From Parasphingorhabdus cellanae (lineage in GTDB: Bacteria; Pseudomonadota; Alphaproteobacteria; Sphingomonadales; Sphingomonadaceae), in assembly GCF_017498565.1 (NCBI RefSeq), contig NZ_CP071794.1:124001-188000 (forward strand): a stretch of DNA of 64,000 nt, written 5' to 3'. A program made the position numbers and the translations under genes. The notes below the pieces were generated by a model. It saw only the letters and a program-made list of their open reading frames with translations, had not been told where the DNA came from and made no database searches. Position 1 is the stretch's first letter. Every line of letters begins with the position of its first letter. Below, piece by piece: positions 6,915 to 14,074 of this stretch.

Positions 6915-7838
6915 ATGACCCCAACGAATCCCGCGCAGAATAATTTTCTCACTCTTGCTTCGCCTCTGACGCCGGTGCAACTGATGAACGGCATGCAGCT
7001 TAATCTTGCTGCCGGTATCATGGGACAATTTTTCAACCCGCTCAACGCTGGTCCTTTTGCTGGTGGTATGTTGCCGATGATGCTTGGCTTGCGCTGTTTC
7101 TCTGGCATGCCGGGTTGTGGTGTCTTGCCAGGCGGCTGTATTCCACCATTTACACCTTGTCCCATGCCGGATGTTCAGCCGCAACAGCAATGGACGGCAC
7201 AAATGACCGGAACGGGTACTGCGGATGTCGATCTTGGTGATGGATATACCCTGCAGTTTAACGAGAAAAACAGTGAGATTTTCATTCTCAATGAAAATAC
7301 TGGCGAGAAAACACGAATTTGGGGTGATCCCCATGTTGATGTAGATGGCAAGCGCGCTTTTGATTTTTGGGGCACGACTACGTTTACATTGGAGAATGGC
7401 ACAAAAATTACGATCAATACCGAGCAGTGGAACGGTAATCCCAATATGTACGTCGCCAGTCAGGTTGTCGTGACCAAAGGTTCAAACGCACTGGTTGTTG
7501 ATGGTATTAGCCAGAACCAGCTTGGCGATCTTGAAATGACGATGTCGAACAATGGCTACAGTGTCGATGCCGCCCACCGCGATGGTTATGTTTTGCATGA
7601 AAATGATTGCGGTTCCGGTTGGAATTCCGAATTGACGGGTGAGCTGGCGACCCAGCAAGACCTCAATGCCACCCGCCCGGGCGGGGAATATGGGCCTGGT
7701 AGCGAATTACCAAGTCTGGGTGAGCTGGGCAGTTTTCTTGGTAATTTTCTGATGTTTGGCATGTTGTTTAATCTACCGCAAACAGATGCTGCTCAAGCCG
7801 AGTTTGCGCGCTTGATGCCGCAGCTGTTTGACGCGTAA
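6915..7838 (+). CDS. DUF1521 protein with intact MIIA autocleavage motif, candidate type III effector
   Basis: A 307-aa protein. Residues 1-60 are a polar, then Met/Leu-rich N-terminus without a Sec signal. Residues 61-88 are four 7-residue units each beginning with Cys. From about residue 100 a DUF1521/MIIA domain follows, with IWGDPHVDVDG (GDPHVD at codons 7323-7340), FDFWGTTTFTLENGTKIT, VVVTKGSNALVV, GYVLHENDCGSGW and GEYGPG. In NopE1 of Bradyrhizobium this domain cuts itself at GD'PHVD when calcium is present, and NopE1 is secreted by type III machinery. The start is ATG 6915, with AAGGA 8 nt upstream; an in-frame GTG at 6894 is less likely. The adjacent secretion operon and the paralogue at 4921-5847 support a secreted role. 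Secretion and cleavage are predictions. Confidence 0.87.
   Translation: MTPTNPAQNNFLTLASPLTPVQLMNGMQLNLAAGIMGQFFNPLNAGPFAGGMLPMMLGLRCFSGMPGCGVLPGGCIPPFTPCPMPDVQPQQQWTAQMTGTGTADVDLGDGYTLQFNEKNSEIFILNENTGEKTRIWGDPHVDVDGKRAFDFWGTTTFTLENGTKITINTEQWNGNPNMYVASQVVVTKGSNALVVDGISQNQLGDLEMTMSNNGYSVDAAHRDGYVLHENDCGSGWNSELTGELATQQDLNATRPGGEYGPGSELPSLGELGSFLGNFLMFGMLFNLPQTDAAQAEFARLMPQLFDA
7095..7178 (+). repeat. four tandem 7-residue units each starting with Cys (protein-level repeat)
   Basis: Within the intact DUF1521 protein the cysteines fall exactly every seventh residue: CFSGMPG, CGVLPGG, CIPPFTP, CPMPDVQ. The units are Gly/Pro-rich. The paralogue at 4921-5847 has no cysteine at all. Confidence 0.85.
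7323..7340 (+). other. predicted MIIA self-cleavage site GD'PHVD
   Basis: The codons ggt gat ccc cat gtt gat encode GDPHVD, the published cleavage sequence of NopE1. By analogy the cut falls between Asp (7326-7328) and Pro (7329-7331). It would split the 307-aa protein into pieces of about 138 and 169 residues. Confidence 0.75.
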
Positions 7839-7920
7839 CCATAGCGGCTTTCGATATCGCTCGTAGGATAAGCATGTCTTTAGGGCAGTAATGAAAACGG
7901 GGTGGTTGTTGCCGTTGCCT

Positions 7921-7958
7921 ATAAGCGATTCGACTAGGCTTATCATCGGATCGCTTAT
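7921..7958. promoter_or_regulatory. near-perfect inverted repeat upstream of the 557-aa gene
   Basis: ATAAGCGATTCG (7921-7932) and CGGATCGCTTAT (7947-7958) are inverted copies with one mismatch around a 14-nt spacer, 66 nt before ATG 8024. No T-run follows, so it is not a typical terminator of the upstream DUF1521 gene. It is more likely an operator. The 12-bp motif of the other two promoters is not clearly present here; the best match is a 9/12 AT-rich stretch at 7983-7994. Confidence 0.4.
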
Positions 7959-8023
7959 GCGGCTTCGCGCAACAATGATCTATATTATGATTATATTTTG
8001 GTTCCATTGGGTAGGAGAGAGAC

Positions 8024-9697
8024 ATGCATACGCCAGGAATAGGCGCCGCCGCTAAAACAGCCGCGAATACGATCCAGAACGCCAGCATCAGAGCGATTGA
8101 AGCGAGAGTGAACAACCTGAGTCCGGCAGAATCGCAAGTAGTAAAGGCCCAGTTCAATAACACCGCTGCTGCCCAAACCGCTACACGAAACCAGCAGGAC
8201 CCGGCAGTAACGGAATTGCTCGAATTCACCATCCAGAATGCTGGTACAACCTTTGGAAACAGCACGGCCTTTACTATTGAAAGTGTTCTCGGTGACTCAT
8301 CTCTGAGCCAGGCTCAGAAAGACGAATATATTGCGCGGTTGGTGGAGATTTCGCGATTGGATAATCACACTACCCTGGAAGGGCATCAAATGACGCCGCA
8401 GGCCGCATCGAACATCCGAGAGGCGTTTGAGTATATCGGCGATGGCGAAGCCTTGGTCAATGGTGACCAGGCACGCGGACAGCTCCAGGATTCCATTGCA
8501 CGCAGTGCTGATAATGGCCGTTTGAGCGCTACGGACCTCCATGGCCTGTTTAATCCTAACACATCTACAGCGTCGCTAGGACGCAGTGCATCCTCCGACG
8601 GATTGCGCTCTCTACTCACCGGTATTACCAACGGCGATACATTGGACAGTCTTGCCGGTAAGCTGCTGACCGATGCGCAAAGGCTGGGTTACGATCAAAC
8701 AGGTCCTGGCGTTGATCAGTTGCTCGCCGCAGCAGATGTTGCCAATATGGCGGCAGCCAATGGCAGAACCCGAGCCGCCAATTTGGTAATGAATGAAATT
8801 GGGCGCCATAGCGACCTAAACACGCAAGTTGGCGACAGAAGCTTGGTCGAGCAGCTCTTGGCTGTATCCACTCGCGACAGTTTTGAGGGTCGAAATACGC
8901 CTCCCGGTCATAGCGCGGTAGAAGTTCTGTCAACGCTCATCAATGCTGCGTCTACATCGACCAACACGCAACGGCAGCGTCAGGCCGATGAACTGTTTGC
9001 GACGCTAGTTCGCTCCGCTGATGGCGAGTATAGCAATGGCCTTGGTTCAAGCGACAATCAAGAAATCGCATTCAATCAGCTGGGTGAATATTTCAATGCC
9101 AATATCACCCGGCTTGTTGAAGGTGACTGGCGGAATGCGAATCCCAATAGCGGGCTTGCGGCAACAAGGGTGGTCCAGGATTTCGTCCGTAATGTGCTAC
9201 TTGATCCGTCATTTTCAGATTTAGAAGCAACGGCTGATGCCATAACGGACGAAATGTTCAGACTGTCCAACGTCATTCTTAATGAAAGCCTTCCGCCCAA
9301 TATCCGTCAAAATGCAGCAGCGACTTTTGGAGTGCTTTTGGGTTCCATTCAAGAGGGCGGCCGGCAATATGTTGCTGACGCGCGCGGGAATGCCCAAACA
9401 GAAATTGACAATGTTCGGGTCTTTACTGACTTTTTGACCAGTCAAGCGATCAGTAAAATCGGCGGCCCGGTTGGAGGGCCAATCGGTAATTTGATAGTCG
9501 GGCAGGGGACCGATCGTCTTGAAAGCCTATTGGTAGACCGCGCTGAAAATATCGCACGGAACGAGTTTGAAGAAACCGGCGGACCACTTGTGGAGTTCGG
9601 ACAGATTTTGCGCTCCGCACTTAATGGTCTGGACGACTCCTATCTTGGGCCACTGGACGACCGGCTTGATCAATTTTATGATGGACCCGAAGGTTAG
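8024..9697 (+). CDS. cysteine-free 557-aa orphan protein, candidate secreted component of the cluster
   Basis: No family is recognised. It has 557 residues, no signal peptide, no membrane helix longer than short hydrophobic stretches, and no cysteine. It is mostly helical and rich in Asn, Ala, Ser and Asp. Residues ~470-495 contain a small Gly/Pro-rich hydrophobic patch (ISKIGGPVGGPIGNLIVG). The C-terminus is acidic (DDRLDQFYDGPEG). GGAGAGAGAC precedes ATG 8024, a good ribosome-binding site. It lies just downstream of two DUF1521 genes and a regulator, and is the last gene before the tRNA. The absence of Cys, the polar N-terminus and the location fit a type III substrate (effector, translocator or gatekeeper), but nothing in the sequence proves this. 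Confidence 0.65.
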   Translation: MHTPGIGAAAKTAANTIQNASIRAIEARVNNLSPAESQVVKAQFNNTAAAQTATRNQQDPAVTELLEFTIQNAGTTFGNSTAFTIESVLGDSSLSQAQKDEYIARLVEISRLDNHTTLEGHQMTPQAASNIREAFEYIGDGEALVNGDQARGQLQDSIARSADNGRLSATDLHGLFNPNTSTASLGRSASSDGLRSLLTGITNGDTLDSLAGKLLTDAQRLGYDQTGPGVDQLLAAADVANMAAANGRTRAANLVMNEIGRHSDLNTQVGDRSLVEQLLAVSTRDSFEGRNTPPGHSAVEVLSTLINAASTSTNTQRQRQADELFATLVRSADGEYSNGLGSSDNQEIAFNQLGEYFNANITRLVEGDWRNANPNSGLAATRVVQDFVRNVLLDPSFSDLEATADAITDEMFRLSNVILNESLPPNIRQNAAATFGVLLGSIQEGGRQYVADARGNAQTEIDNVRVFTDFLTSQAISKIGGPVGGPIGNLIVGQGTDRLESLLVDRAENIARNEFEETGGPLVEFGQILRSALNGLDDSYLGPLDDRLDQFYDGPEG

Positions 9698-9967
9698 CAT
9701 CTCGCTCTAGATCAACTTGAATTATTTTCGCATAGGCGCCTGGCTGGCAAGCTATTGTGGATATTTTAGCGCGTCATCAGACCTATCGTTGGTGAACCAA
9801 TACATGCTGCCACATTGCGACTCACCTGAAGAGATATGACTGCGCGTATTTTGGCGATCTGCCGGATTATCGTGCTCTTAACATCTCAGATTTTTGCCTT
9901 ACCGATGAAGGAAAAAGCCTGGGGGCCGAAGAATAGCTTTTTCAAAAGCCTTGATTTTTAGAAAAAA
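9698..9967. other. gene-free spacer between the cluster and tRNA-Asn
   Basis: 270 nt with no convincing open frame, no integrase remnant and no clear promoter. An AT-only-ended hairpin (GAAAAAGC...GCTTTTTC, about 9910-9943) is visible but too weak to call as a terminator. Confidence 0.4.
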
Positions 9968-10042
9968 TGGCTCCCCGGGACGGATTCGAACCATCGGCCA
10001 ATCGATTAACAGTCGATTGCTCTACCACTGAGCTACCGGGGA
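9968..10042 (-). tRNA. tRNA-Asn (anticodon GTT)
   Basis: The minus strand gives a full cloverleaf: acceptor TCCCCGG / CCGGGGA, D-arm with AGCTCAGTGGTAGAGC, anticodon loop CTGTTAA with GTT, T-loop GGTTCGAATCC, discriminator G and encoded CCA (9968-9970). The 3' end faces the secretion/effector cluster. Confidence 0.97.
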
Positions 10043-10105
10043 ATAGAAGCGATTTGCATCACAACGAGCGCGGCTATAGCAACGTCATTCGCACCCGGCA
10101 AGCCA

Positions 10106-10879
10106 TCAAACAACAAATTGTTCCATAGCAATTCGGTCGTCCAGCGCATGTTCGGGATCAAATAACATGGAAAGTGTCTGGTTGCGATCAATGGAGACAG
10201 TCACCTTGGCGACATCACGTACTTCCTGCTGGTCTCCAACCGCACTGACAGGCCGTTTTTCCGCGTTTAGAACTTTGATACTGATCGGCATTTTGTCGGG
10301 CAAAATAGCGCCTTTCCAGCGCCGTGGTCGGAAGGGACTGATCGGCGTCAATGCCAATAGATTTGATCCTAGCGGCAATATCGGTCCATTTGCTGATAAA
10401 TTATAGGCGGTTGAACCTGCTGGTGTTGCGATCAAAACACCATCGCAGACAAGCTCTTCCAACATGATTCGGTTGTTGACTTCAATCTCAAGTTTTGCGG
10501 TTTGCCGGGTTTCTCTCAACAACGATACTTCGTTAATCGCAGGTAATACAAAGCTGGCACCGGAAATGGTTTCGACCTCCATTTTTAAAGGCCGCACTTT
10601 AAACGGTCTGGCGCTCTCAATACGCCGGGTCAAATCATCTTCATGCCAATTGTTCATCAGAAAACCGACTGTGCCGAGGTTCATTCCATAAACAGGCATG
10701 ATTTTACGCCGATTTAGCATCTGATGTAAGGTTTGCAGCATGAAACCATCGCCGCCCAGTACTACCGCCTGATCAGCATCGTCAATTGATACCCAGTCCA
10801 TCAAAGGCTTGAGCTTTTCTCCCGCCTCCTGAGCCTGCGGGGTAGGGGACACAATCAGTGCCCATTTTGTTTCGCTCAT
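10106..10879 (-). CDS. nadK: NAD kinase
   Basis: A 257-aa cytoplasmic enzyme that phosphorylates NAD to NADP using ATP or polyphosphate. The GGDG signature is at residues 42-45 (VVLGGDGFML), the NEV motif is at ~116, and the conserved GSTAY motif follows (PAGSTAYNLSANGPI). The length is at the short end of the family, as in other alphaproteobacteria. The start overlaps the moaA stop by ATGA, so both are made from one message. It ends 63 nt before tRNA-Asn on the same strand. Nothing unusual. Confidence 0.96.
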   Translation of the reverse strand: MSETKWALIVSPTPQAQEAGEKLKPLMDWVSIDDADQAVVLGGDGFMLQTLHQMLNRRKIMPVYGMNLGTVGFLMNNWHEDDLTRRIESARPFKVRPLKMEVETISGASFVLPAINEVSLLRETRQTAKLEIEVNNRIMLEELVCDGVLIATPAGSTAYNLSANGPILPLGSNLLALTPISPFRPRRWKGAILPDKMPISIKVLNAEKRPVSAVGDQQEVRDVAKVTVSIDRNQTLSMLFDPEHALDDRIAMEQFVV

Positions 10880-11868
10880 CCGCCTGTGACGTTCATGTGA
10901 CGCTCCAATATATCTGCGGACCCGTCTAACTGCGCATTAAAATCATGTCGTAACGGTTTGAGCTTCAAAGCTTTCTGAAGTAACCGGTCGACAGCCTCGA
11001 TGCCCTCATTGCGCACTGCTGCGCGTAAATCAACATGCGCATTGTGGCCGAGACACATAAATATCTTACCATCCGTTGTCAGGCGAAGCCGATTGCAATT
11101 ATCGCAAAAATTTTGACTGAGTGGTGTAATCAGACCAAGTCGGAGGCCCAAGGGCTCGATGGCCATATAACGGGCTGGTCCAGAGCTTTTATGGGCAATT
11201 GGATTTGCCGAATATCGGGCCAAGAGCGGCGCGATAAATTCCTCGGCGGAAATATGTTCCAGCTTCCGATCTGCGCCGACATCGCCCAGTGGCATAGTTT
11301 CGATGACTGTCAGGTCATGACCGTTTTTGGAACAATATTCGGCCATCGGTAACAAGGCTTCCTGATTGAATCCGCGCAGTGCAACCATGTTAATTTTAAT
11401 GTGAATACCGGCCTGCTTGGCGGCCTCTATGCCACCTAAAACCTGCTCAACTTTTCCGCCGCGGGTTATCTCCGCAAAGTCTGCCGGATCGAGCGTATCC
11501 ATACTGACATTGATCCGCCGTACGTGACTGGCAGCCAAATGGCTTGCATATTCATTCAGCAGTGTCCCGTTGGTTGTCAGTGTCAACTCCTCCAAGTCTC
11601 CAGATTTTACTTTGCGTCCAAGTCGTTGGATCACATCACTCATATCCCGTCTAACCAAAGGCTCGCCGCCTGTAAGCCTGATTTTTTTGACACCATGACC
11701 AATGAAACGTTCGGCAATTAGGGTGATTTCTTCGAGCGTAAGTAACTCGGTTTTTGGCATGAAAGTCATATTTTCTGACATGCAATATTGGCAACGAAAA
11801 TTGCATCGGTCGGTAACCGATATGCGTAAATAGTCGATTTTACGGCCAAATCCGTCCAACATCACCAT
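10876..11868 (-). CDS. moaA: GTP 3',8-cyclase MoaA (molybdenum cofactor biosynthesis)
   Basis: A 330-aa radical-SAM enzyme that makes 3',8-cH2GTP, the first step of molybdopterin synthesis. The N-terminal 4Fe-4S cluster motif is C22-x3-C26-x2-C29. The C-terminal substrate-binding cluster is C255-x2-C258-x13-C272. The protein ends in the functional double glycine (MNVTGG), which reaches into the active site in characterised homologues. It could start at Met1 or Met3. It is first in a moaA-nadK pair and divergent from the EAL gene. No other moa gene is in the window. Confidence 0.96.
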   Translation of the reverse strand: MVMLDGFGRKIDYLRISVTDRCNFRCQYCMSENMTFMPKTELLTLEEITLIAERFIGHGVKKIRLTGGEPLVRRDMSDVIQRLGRKVKSGDLEELTLTTNGTLLNEYASHLAASHVRRINVSMDTLDPADFAEITRGGKVEQVLGGIEAAKQAGIHIKINMVALRGFNQEALLPMAEYCSKNGHDLTVIETMPLGDVGADRKLEHISAEEFIAPLLARYSANPIAHKSSGPARYMAIEPLGLRLGLITPLSQNFCDNCNRLRLTTDGKIFMCLGHNAHVDLRAAVRNEGIEAVDRLLQKALKLKPLRHDFNAQLDGSADILERHMNVTGG

Positions 11869-11963
11869 ATTCCATTCATTTGCTGGCTAAAATCCTAGCG
11901 TTTTGTTCACATGCAGGCAACGGCCTATAAAGATTTAGCCGCTATGGAAAAGGATAGGAATAT

Positions 11964-14063
11964 TTGCATTTTGCCAAAGCGGTTCATTTCAAAGAAACGG
12001 GGATATCGAAAGTCATTCAAAAGTCGCAATCACTATCGGGGCAGGTGGATTTAACAAATCTGTTTCTATTGTCGTTCCATGACCGCGATCCGTTGGCCTC
12101 ACGAGTGTCTGCGGGCGGTTGGTATGTTAGCTCTGCTCGACGCAAAGATGGTTTGAGAGGTCGGTTTCTATCTTCCAACGCCCTGATTGCGCTGGTTGAT
12201 TTGCGCGATGCAGTTGATGATGGGTTGGCTGCGATTGCTGAGTTAGCGGGGCTGGACGAACAACGCCGCATCGCGATTCTCGCTTTGGCAGATCAGAGCG
12301 GGCAGGGGAATATTGCTGCGAAATGTTATGATGCCGGTGCTACCCATTTTCTGGATATTGCCAATCCGTATGCCGATCTTGAGCAAGCCATAAAATTTGC
12401 TTATCGCTATGTTGAAAATGTGCATGGAGGAGCAAAAGCTACCAATGATTTCAACAGATTGTTGATACAAGCGGGGGAGCAATGGTCATTCTCAAAACTT
12501 GCTATCAGTCAAAACTGGATCAGCGAAAAATTGAGATCAAACCTTTCTGCGGTTAATTTTGACATTTATCCTGTCACAGGAATTTATCGAATTTTAGCGG
12601 CCGAGGAGCGCTTGCGCGTCCGCGGTGCGATGGGGCGCTTGCGCGCAGGAGCAACGCAGGCCGCTGTAGCTCACCTGCTGCACGGCGAGAAGATTATTCA
12701 TCACTTGCATGATTCGGGAGACAAAATTCAAGGAAGCCTTGAACGTGTCAGCGACAATGAAACAGATCTTGGTTGGACCGGGCGAGATTTGCTGTCAGGT
12801 TTGCGCAATGGTTCCGCCGCTAGAAATTGGATGCGCCGCCGTCTTGCGAACCATCATAAGATCGGCCTAGTCATGTTTGGCTTAAAGAATTTTGCGACAA
12901 TCAATGCGGCTTATGGGCGCGCCATTGGTGACGAAATTATGCGCCGGATCGGTCAACGACTAATTACAGAAACGATGGCTCATCCTCTCGATAATTGTCT
13001 CGTGGCCAGAATGGACGGGCAGAATTTTGTTGTGGCTACGCAACTGGAAAGTGCCAGTGACGAGATAGCCAATACATACACAGATTATGCTGAAGAATTG
13101 TTGAGTAAAGTCTTTGCACCCATTTCAATCGAAGCACGTGATATCGGGTTGGTGGCGCGGGCAGGAGTTGCTATTTCAGAAGAGTCAGCGGATGAAACAC
13201 TGTTAGTCAGACGCGCAACACTCGCTTTGGCAGAGGCAATGCTATCTGATGCATTGCCCTTGCGTGTAAGCAATTCCTCTGAGAAAAATATCCTGCTAGA
13301 ACAGCAATTAGAGGCTGATTTGGTTCACGCGCTAGAGCGTGGGGATATAGCGATTGCGCTGCAACCGCAGATCAAAGTGAGAACCGGGCAGTTGGTAGGC
13401 GCCGAGGCCTTGGCGCGTTGGGACCATCCGACACTCGGATTTCTGGGTGCGGCGACTTTATTTTCAGTAGCGGAGCGCGCTGGTTTAATGGAGCTGTTAT
13501 CTTCGCATATTCATAAACTTGCTTTCGAAACGGCAGGCCAATGGCCCGAAAGTCTGTCTTTTTTACGGCTGTCCATTAATATCACCGCCGGCGACCTTGC
13601 GAATGCTGATTTCGTTAAAAATATGATGCGGGGTATTGATCATGCCGGATTTGAAGCTGCACGAACAACGCTGGAAATAACCGAAAGCGAGCTAATTGGC
13701 GACCTTAAGAGCGCCGCACGGCGTCTTGCTGCGTTACAGGAGCAGGGACTGCAAATCGCTATTGATGATTTTGGAACAGGCTATAGCAGTTTAGCCTATT
13801 TGAAAAATTTACCACTCGATTATCTTAAGATTGATAGCGGTTTGACAAGCGATATCAGCGGTTCGTCAAAAGACCAGGTGGTGGTCAAATCGATCATCAA
13901 AATGGGGCACAGTCTAGGTTTATCGGTCATTGCCGAAGGCGTCGAAACAGAGGCTCAGCTGGCAACACTTGCGGATCAAGGCTGTGAATATTTCCAAGGA
14001 TTTCTGCGTTCTGGACCTATTTCAGCCGAGGAGTTTGAAATATTTGCATTGCTGAGCAACTGA
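11964..14063 (+). CDS. cyclic-di-GMP phosphodiesterase with pseudo-receiver and degenerate GGDEF domain
   Basis: A 699-aa cytoplasmic protein. Residues ~50-150 look like a receiver fold without the usual acidic pocket (ALVDLRDA; AKCYDAGATHFLDIANPYAD). Residues ~285-415 are a GGDEF-type domain whose active-site loop reads MDGQN (350-354), so cyclase activity is unlikely. The EAL domain from ~445 keeps the catalytic set: EAL at 481, LEITES, IDDFGTGYSSLAYL, and AEGVETEAQ. It should therefore hydrolyse c-di-GMP, with the GGDEF part perhaps sensing GTP. The start is TTG 11964 behind AGGATAGGAA, because no in-frame ATG lies near. Its pathway is not shown by its neighbours. Confidence 0.92.
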   Translation: MHFAKAVHFKETGISKVIQKSQSLSGQVDLTNLFLLSFHDRDPLASRVSAGGWYVSSARRKDGLRGRFLSSNALIALVDLRDAVDDGLAAIAELAGLDEQRRIAILALADQSGQGNIAAKCYDAGATHFLDIANPYADLEQAIKFAYRYVENVHGGAKATNDFNRLLIQAGEQWSFSKLAISQNWISEKLRSNLSAVNFDIYPVTGIYRILAAEERLRVRGAMGRLRAGATQAAVAHLLHGEKIIHHLHDSGDKIQGSLERVSDNETDLGWTGRDLLSGLRNGSAARNWMRRRLANHHKIGLVMFGLKNFATINAAYGRAIGDEIMRRIGQRLITETMAHPLDNCLVARMDGQNFVVATQLESASDEIANTYTDYAEELLSKVFAPISIEARDIGLVARAGVAISEESADETLLVRRATLALAEAMLSDALPLRVSNSSEKNILLEQQLEADLVHALERGDIAIALQPQIKVRTGQLVGAEALARWDHPTLGFLGAATLFSVAERAGLMELLSSHIHKLAFETAGQWPESLSFLRLSINITAGDLANADFVKNMMRGIDHAGFEAARTTLEITESELIGDLKSAARRLAALQEQGLQIAIDDFGTGYSSLAYLKNLPLDYLKIDSGLTSDISGSSKDQVVVKSIIKMGHSLGLSVIAEGVETEAQLATLADQGCEYFQGFLRSGPISAEEFEIFALLSN

Positions 14064-14074
14064 TATGAAAAGCG

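Noticed and set aside
3876..7932. GATTCGA repeated in three intergenic regions (near 3880, 4751 and 7927)
   Set aside because: Seven bases only, no fixed spacing or orientation relative to genes; may be chance.
9910..9943. GAAAAAGC...GCTTTTTC inverted repeat downstream of tRNA-Asn
   Set aside because: The stem is mostly A/T with a long loop and no GC core, too weak for a terminator call.
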